Shown here: one piece after another, positions 1-5,584 of the stretch | How the letters are laid out: every line of letters starts with the position of its first letter | Position numbering within the stretch: the first letter of the stretch is position 1 | Origin: Microbacteriaceae bacterium | GTDB lineage: Bacteria; Actinomycetota; Actinomycetes; Actinomycetales; Microbacteriaceae | Reading direction: 5' to 3' | Assembly: GCA_025463665.1 (NCBI GenBank) | Contig: JAODAY010000338.1 | Span: 1 to 5,584 of the forward strand | Length of the DNA: 5,584 nt | Made by a program: the position numbers and the translations under genes | The notes under the pieces: generated by a model | Told to the model about the DNA's origin: nothing | The model's input: only the letters and a program-made list of their open reading frames with translations | Databases searched by the model: none

Positions 1-1
1 C

Positions 2-199
2 GACGGGCCGTCCGCCGGCGCAGCGGCGCGCGGCGAACCGCAGCCGGCGCTCCCGCCGGTGGAAGTGACCATCGGACGCATCGAGGTGCGGGTGCGTCCG
101 CCCGTCGTGCCCCGCCCCGCCCCCGCCGTGCCCGCTCTCGCCCCCGAGCCGGCCCTGTCGCTGCAGGAGTACCTGCGCAGGCGGGAGGCGTCGTCGTGA
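2..199 (+). CDS. C-terminal end of a small eCIS-associated protein (5' truncated)
   Basis: An open frame enters from the left edge and stops at the TGA at 197-199, giving 65 visible residues. It reads as a Pro/Ala-rich stretch, a short alternating strand VEVTIGRIEVRV (visible residues 20-31), another Pro/Ala/Val-rich linker, and a charged tail LSLQEYLRRREASS. From memory, small proteins with a 'vTIGRIEVR' strand and an 'LSLxxYLRRR' tail occur directly upstream of DUF4255 genes in contractile injection loci; no function is established that I know of. Its stop codon overlaps the GTG start of the cap gene (GTGA, 196-199), which places it in the same operon and supports translational coupling. 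The start codon lies outside the window, so the full length is unknown. The reading frame is supported by the motif, by the GC-rich third positions and by the coupled stop. Product identity is uncertain. Confidence 0.72.
   Translation, partial: DGPSAGAAARGEPQPALPPVEVTIGRIEVRVRPPVVPRPAPAVPALAPEPALSLQEYLRRREASS
183..188 (+). promoter_or_regulatory. Ribosome binding site of the DUF4255 cap gene
   Basis: GGGAGG lies 7 nt upstream of the GTG at 196, inside the last codons of the preceding gene. This spacing, together with the start/stop overlap, decides in favour of GTG196 over internal starts. Confidence 0.6.
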
Positions 200-1466
200 C
201 CACGTCGCTCGGCATCGCCGCGACCACCGCCGTGCTGCGGCAGATGCTGCAGAACGCCCTCCCCGCCGCGCAACTCGCCGGCGTGCTCGGCGCCGTCAGC
301 GTCACGGCGGTGCCGCCCGACCGGATCGACTCCAACGCCGCGAAGAGCTCGCTCAACCTGTTCATGTACCAGGTGCGTCCGAATACGGGGTGGATGATGC
401 AGGACCTGCCCTCCCACGACACGAGGGGCCGACGACTCACCAATCCGCCGCTCGCCCTCGACCTCAGCTACATGCTGAGCGCGTACGGCGCCGCCGACTA
501 CCACTGCGAGATTCTGCTCGGCTACAGCGCCCTCGTACTCCACCAGACGCGCGTGCTCACCCGCGAGGCGGTTCGGGCCACATTCTCGGGGGCGGTCCTC
601 CCGGCCGACCTCGCGCTGCTTGCCACCGCCGATCTCGAGGGGCAGGAAGAGCTTGTCGCCCTGTCGATGGACCCGCTCACCTCGGACGAAATCTCACGGC
701 TCTGGTCGGTCTTCGGCGAGAAGTATCGCCCGTCGATCGCGTTCCAGGCCACGGTCGTGCTGATGCGCGCGAGCGACCCCGCAGTCACCCCCGGGCCGCC
801 CGTGAGGCGGGCCCGGCTCGCCGTCACCCCATCGATCGCGCCGACGATCACCGAGGTCGAACCGTCGATGGTCGTCGCTGCCGCCGGAGCGGGCATCAGC
901 CTCGTCGGCACGGGCCTCCTGCCACGCGACGCGACGGTTCGCTTCGGCTCGGGCGAGACCGCTCCCCCGGGGCCGGGGTCGACCGACATGCGCATCGACG
1001 TGGTGCTGCCGGGCACACTCCTCGCGGGCGTGGTGACGGCGCGCGTGCAGCTGCCCGCGCGTTTCGAGGCCGACCTCCGCCGCGGCGTCGAGTCGAACCT
1101 CGTGCCGTTCACACTCCGACCCGCATTCGCCCCCATCGCCAACCCGATCACCGTCGGCGTCCGCGTGGACACACCGACGACGACCACCACGACGATCACG
1201 GTGGCACTGCGACCGCTCGTGGGCAGACGGCAGCAGGTCAGCCTCCTCCTCGACGAGCTCGTCGCAGCCCCCGGCCCCGTCCCCCGCAGTTACTCCTTCG
1301 CGGCACCCTCGCGGCAGAACGCCGCGGCAGACGTCACCGGCGACATCCGGTTCCCCGTAGCCGGGGTGCGGCGCGCGCGGTATGTCGTGCGCGTGCGCGT
1401 CGACGGCGCCGAAACCCCACTCGAGGCGACGGGCGACGTCTACGACAAGCCGGTGGTGGATCTCAC

Positions 1467-1470
<4 letters not shown>
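196..1470 (+). CDS. DUF4255 (Pvc16_N) tube/sheath terminator (cap) protein of an eCIS, Afp16/Pvc16-like, with C-terminal IPT/TIG domain
   Basis: 424 aa from GTG196. The N-terminal part (about residues 9-191) has the DUF4255 hallmarks: NLFMYQVRPNTGW, PPLALDLSYMLSAYG, the LLGYSALVLHQTRVLTR helix, a 'TSDEISRLWSVFGEKYRPS' segment and a final VVLMRA strand. In Afp and PVC particles this family forms the terminator that caps the distal end of the inner tube and the sheath during assembly. Residues about 216-309 look like an IPT/TIG immunoglobulin-like fold (PTITEVEPS, ISLVGTGLL, VRFGSGE, a P-G turn, then SNLVPFTLRP). Residues 310-424 form a further predicted beta domain ending in YVVRVRVDGAETPLEATGDVYDKPVV, and include a run of six threonines at 328-333. 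Family members consisting only of the DUF4255 part are shorter, so the Ig-like tail is an extension. No signal peptide or membrane segment is visible. The gene overlaps both neighbours by 4 nt. Family assignment is strong; the exact role of the tail is inferred. Confidence 0.93.
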
Positions 1471-3370
<1,900 letters not shown>

Positions 3371-3374
<4 letters not shown>

Positions 3375-3613
3375 CTGCGGCGGCGCGCGTGCACATCGAG
3401 CGGCTCGTCATCGACGGGGCGCCCGACGTGGACTCGCGCGTCCTCGTCGCGTCCCTGCTCGAGGCACTGCGCGAGAGGCTCAGCGAACAGCGCCCGGCGC
3501 GGATCGCGATGCCTGAGATCGTCACCGACGTGGAACAGGACCCCGGCGCATCCGGGGCTGCGATCGCGGAGGCCGTGTACGCGCGCATTCTCGCGGAGGT
3601 GCCGCATGGGTGA
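3371..3613 (+). CDS. Small 80-aa eCIS-operon protein of unknown function
   Basis: 80 aa from ATG3371, which overlaps the ATPase stop (ATGA, 3371-3374). A GTG at 3362 would add three residues and is a possible alternative because the purine run GGTGGGAG (3361-3368) sits very close to ATG3371. The sequence reads as a short strand (VHIERLVIDG), a charged amphipathic helix (residues about 22-40, VLVASLLEALRERLSEQ), a loop with PEIVTDVEQD, and a C-terminal helix (GAAIAEAVYARILAEV). No catalytic motif, signal peptide or membrane segment is present. I do not recognise a named family; from memory, similar small proteins with an 'IxIERLVLDG' start sit between the ATPase and DUF4157 genes in other contractile systems. 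The position suggests an adaptor, a chaperone for the DUF4157 protein, or a small structural part, but nothing in the sequence decides between them. The last 8 nt overlap the next gene. Confidence 0.82.
3595..3600 (+). promoter_or_regulatory. Ribosome binding site of the DUF4157 gene
   Basis: A near-perfect GGAGGT ends 5 nt before ATG3606. It fixes the start of the large DUF4157 gene even though this start lies inside the preceding gene, and it is the strongest Shine-Dalgarno match in the window, suggesting efficient re-initiation and high output of this protein. Confidence 0.7.
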
Positions 3614-5584
3614 GTTTGCGAGAACGACCACCCGCGACGCCCAGCCCGGCGGGCGGGCCGCTCGCGACGCCTCGCGGGCCCTCGAGCGCATGCGTGAGTT
3701 CCCGGCGCCGGTCACCGGCGGCCGCCCGATGGAGCCGGCAGTCGCCGCCTCGTTCGCGGGGCTGATCGGGCGCGACCTCAGCCGCATCCGGCTGCACGAC
3801 GACGAGTTCGCGGCTGACCTGGCCGGAGCGCTCGACGCGGAGGCTGTGACCATCGGCGACGACGTATATCTGGCAGCGGATGCCGGTGAGCTGCGCGGCA
3901 GCCGCGGCAGGGCGCTTCTGGCGCACGAGCTTGCGCACAGCGCGAGCGGATCGGAGGCGGTCGGCGACCGGGCTCCGGGGCAGGAGGAGGCCACCGCCGA
4001 AATGACCCGCCCCACGGAGTTGGCAGATGAGGCGATCGACGAGGGCACGCCGCGGCCCGCGCCGATCGTCGTGGGCGTGCCGCGGGCGGCGCGGCGCCCG
4101 GTCGCCACCCGCTCGGATCGTGAGGCGGGAACGCCCGACGTGGTCTCGGCCTCCGAGGCACTCGTGCGGCTCGTCGACCGGTTGCTGAGCCGTGACGCCG
4201 CAGACACGGGTGGACGTGCGGCCGCCGTGCTGGGTCGACTGCAACCCGACGTTCGGGAGGCCGTTGTCACGACCGTTGCGGCGAAGGGCGGGGGGCACCT
4301 CACCGGCGATCTCGACAGGGCGAAGCACGCGAGGCCGCCCGAGGACGGCGGGCGCCCCGACGCCCCGGCGGTGGAGGAAGGGGCCGAGCCCGAGCGGCCT
4401 GCCGACGAATCAACGCCGGCCGAAGCCGCGACACCGACTGGCGCCACGACCAAGGAGCAAACACCCGGCACCGAGACGGCGGCACAACCGCAGGCCGGGG
4501 CCGGCGAGACCCTCCCGCAAGCGGGCCCGTCCGGAGAGGGCGGACCAGAGGCTGCGGGAGGCGAGCCTTCGGAGCAGCCGCCGGCGGCTGCCGCCGTCAC
4601 CGCCGAGAAGGGCGAGCTTCCCGCCGGCGAAGGCGGAGGCCCGAGCGCGGTACCGGCAGAGGGCGCGGCCGAGTCGGGCGGCGTCCCCGCACCCGGTGGG
4701 GCCGCCGACGCGGGCGCTTCGCCGGAAGCCGCTGCCCCCGAGAATCTTGCGGACACCGAAGGCGCCGCGGCAGCCCAGGGCGCGGACGCTCCACTGGCCG
4801 CCGACGCGGAGGAGCCGCTCGTCGAAGTGGACACGGGCGAGAGCGATGCCGAAAGCGTGGTCGCCCCGCCCGCCGATGCCGCGACGCCGGAAGCCCCCAC
4901 CACGGCCGAGCCGCCGGCGACGGCCCTCGAGCCTCAGGATCCGCCGGAGATCAGCAATCCCCCGGAGCCCGAGAACGACACGGCGCCCTCGCTGCCGGCG
5001 CCACCCGCTCCGATCGAGGATCCCGCCGCACCCGTCGCGGACGACGACAGCGCCTCGCCACTGGCGACCGCCCCGGATGCCGACCTGGCCCCGGAACCGT
5101 TGGACGCGGTGAGCAGCATGGAGGCGGAAGCCGCGGAGCCATCGGGCCGGCAGGATGCCGCTCCCGCTCCGGAAGGGGGCGAGGGCGATGGTGCCGCCGC
5201 CCCACCGGCGCCGCCCGCCGACGACGCGGCAGGCGCGGTGCTCGACGACCCGAAGCCTCCGAGCGGAGGAGGAGGAGGAGGGGCGGCCATCCCGGATCCG
5301 CCCGCGACAGCTGTCCCCGACGTGAGCGTCATGCAGCCGCAGGCCGCTCTCAACTCCGTCGCTTCCCTGCCGCCCACCAAGCTCTCCGCCGGCCTCGCCG
5401 GCGTATCGGCCTCCGCGTCGCGGACGGTCGGGGAAGCCGGCGCCGAACTCGAGGCGAACCCGCCGTCGATGGAACGGCCCTCCGGCGTGCCAGCCGACAA
5501 GGACGCGTCTCTTCCGAAGGCCCCGCTGCCGCCACTGCCGCCCACTCCCAAGCGGACTGTGCAGGAGGTCGCCGGGGGCCCGGG
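3606..5584 (+). CDS. DUF4157 (HELAH, putative zinc metallopeptidase-like) eCIS protein with a long acidic disordered region; candidate cargo/toxin or tape-measure-like component (3' truncated)
   Basis: At least 659 codons from ATG3606 with no stop before the right edge. Residues about 38-116 fit DUF4157: GGRPMEPAVAASFAGLIG, then DLSRIRLHDDE, VTIGDDVYLAADAG, and LLAHELAHSASG with an HExxH-type motif (His107, Glu108, His111). The family often continues as HELTHVVQQ; here it is HELAHSASG. Residues about 179-230 are predicted helical (ALVRLVDRLLSR, AAAVLGRLQPDVREAVV). Residues about 244-572 are low-complexity Ala/Pro/Glu/Gly/Asp-rich and strongly acidic, with a Gly6 run at 554-559. From about 573 a more ordered segment appears (ALNSVASLPPTKLSAGLAGV, then ASRTVGE, NPPSMERPSG), followed by a Pro-rich linker, so a further domain probably lies downstream. 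DUF4157 is a recognised marker of eCIS-associated proteins, commonly put forward as toxins; whether the motif is catalytic is unproven. A tape-measure role is the main alternative, given the length and the position after the cap and ATPase. No signal peptide or membrane segment is seen. Confidence 0.9.
   Translation, partial: MGEFARTTTRDAQPGGRAARDASRALERMREFPAPVTGGRPMEPAVAASFAGLIGRDLSRIRLHDDEFAADLAGALDAEAVTIGDDVYLAADAGELRGSRGRALLAHELAHSASGSEAVGDRAPGQEEATAEMTRPTELADEAIDEGTPRPAPIVVGVPRAARRPVATRSDREAGTPDVVSASEALVRLVDRLLSRDAADTGGRAAAVLGRLQPDVREAVVTTVAAKGGGHLTGDLDRAKHARPPEDGGRPDAPAVEEGAEPERPADESTPAEAATPTGATTKEQTPGTETAAQPQAGAGETLPQAGPSGEGGPEAAGGEPSEQPPAAAAVTAEKGELPAGEGGGPSAVPAEGAAESGGVPAPGGAADAGASPEAAAPENLADTEGAAAAQGADAPLAADAEEPLVEVDTGESDAESVVAPPADAATPEAPTTAEPPATALEPQDPPEISNPPEPENDTAPSLPAPPAPIEDPAAPVADDDSASPLATAPDADLAPEPLDAVSSMEAEAAEPSGRQDAAPAPEGGEGDGAAAPPAPPADDAAGAVLDDPKPPSGGGGGGAAIPDPPATAVPDVSVMQPQAALNSVASLPPTKLSAGLAGVSASASRTVGEAGAELEANPPSMERPSGVPADKDASLPKAPLPPLPPTPKRTVQEVAGGP
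4335..5321 (+). other. Coding region for a long acidic, aromatic-free, intrinsically disordered linker
   Basis: Codons for residues 244-572 of the DUF4157 protein. By reading, the segment is dominated by Ala, Pro, Glu, Gly and Asp, with only a handful of Lys/Arg and no Phe, Trp, Tyr, Cys or His. No exact repeat unit is visible; it is compositionally biased but not periodic. Such a stretch would be expected to stay unfolded and flexible, which could suit threading into or packing within a narrow tube, but that is inference. Confidence 0.75.
5265..5282 (+). repeat. In-frame GGA trinucleotide microsatellite encoding Gly6
   Basis: Five GGA units followed by GGG code for six glycines (residues 554-559 of the DUF4157 protein). 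Because the unit is three bases, slippage would change the glycine count without breaking the frame. Confidence 0.85.

Noticed and set aside
1177..1194. ACG/ACC run as a tandem repeat element
   Set aside because: It is a short mixed-codon threonine stretch in the cap protein, not a pure repeat and not part of a longer array.
390..1466. In-frame upstream extension of the ATPase reading frame, which would give a 994-aa protein from ATG390
   Set aside because: The added 359 residues are Arg/Pro/His-rich out-of-frame sequence lying inside the well-supported DUF4255 gene; the ATPase N-terminus fits the family when started at ATG1467, which overlaps the cap stop.
4192..5112. Plus-strand 306-codon open frame inside the DUF4157 gene
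   Set aside because: Arg/Pro/Ser-rich +1 shadow of the Ala/Pro/Glu-rich linker, beginning at a codon with no good ribosome binding site.
4934..5551. Minus-strand 205-codon Gly/Ser/Ala-rich frame that superficially resembles a secreted repeat protein
   Set aside because: It is the reverse complement of the linker codons (Pro and Ala read back as Gly and Ser/Ala); there is no signal peptide and no operon partner on that strand.

Overview
The window is a very GC-rich stretch of bacterial DNA whose real genes all lie on the + strand. It looks like a high-GC actinobacterium: GTG and ATG starts, G/C at almost every third codon position, long spurious open frames on both strands, and no AT-rich spacers. 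A recurring GGATGCC context for Asp-Ala codons hints at Microbacteriaceae, but that is only a weak taxonomic clue drawn from memory.

The genes form part of an extracellular contractile injection system (eCIS; Afp/PVC-type phage-tail-like particle). From left to right: (1) the last 65 codons of a small protein with a VEVTIGRIEVRV strand flanked by Pro/Ala-rich sequence and an LSLQEYLRRR tail (2-199); (2) a 424-aa DUF4255/Pvc16_N protein, the predicted tube and sheath terminator (cap), with an IPT/TIG-type Ig fold and a second beta domain at its C-terminus (196-1470); (3) a 635-aa AAA+ ATPase of the Afp15/Pvc15 type with a degenerate first ATPase-like domain and an intact second one (1467-3374); (4) an 80-aa protein of unknown function (3371-3613); (5) a large DUF4157 protein with a HELAH motif followed by a very long acidic Ala/Pro/Glu/Gly-rich region, still open at the right edge (3606-5584).

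Every junction is a start/stop overlap (GTGA, ATGA, ATGA and an 8-nt overlap), so the five genes read as one translationally coupled operon with no internal promoter or terminator that I can see. In functional terms, the cap protein finishes the tube and sheath, the ATPase probably helps assembly or cargo loading, and the DUF4157 protein is the best candidate for cargo or a cargo/tape-measure-like component. The tiny gene between the ATPase and the DUF4157 gene is placed where an adaptor or chaperone would be expected.

There is no gap above 300 bases without a gene. I see no tRNA, rRNA, CRISPR array, transposon or attachment site. The most unusual element is the DUF4157 protein: after Tyr88 it runs at least 571 residues to the window edge without Phe, Trp, Tyr or Cys.
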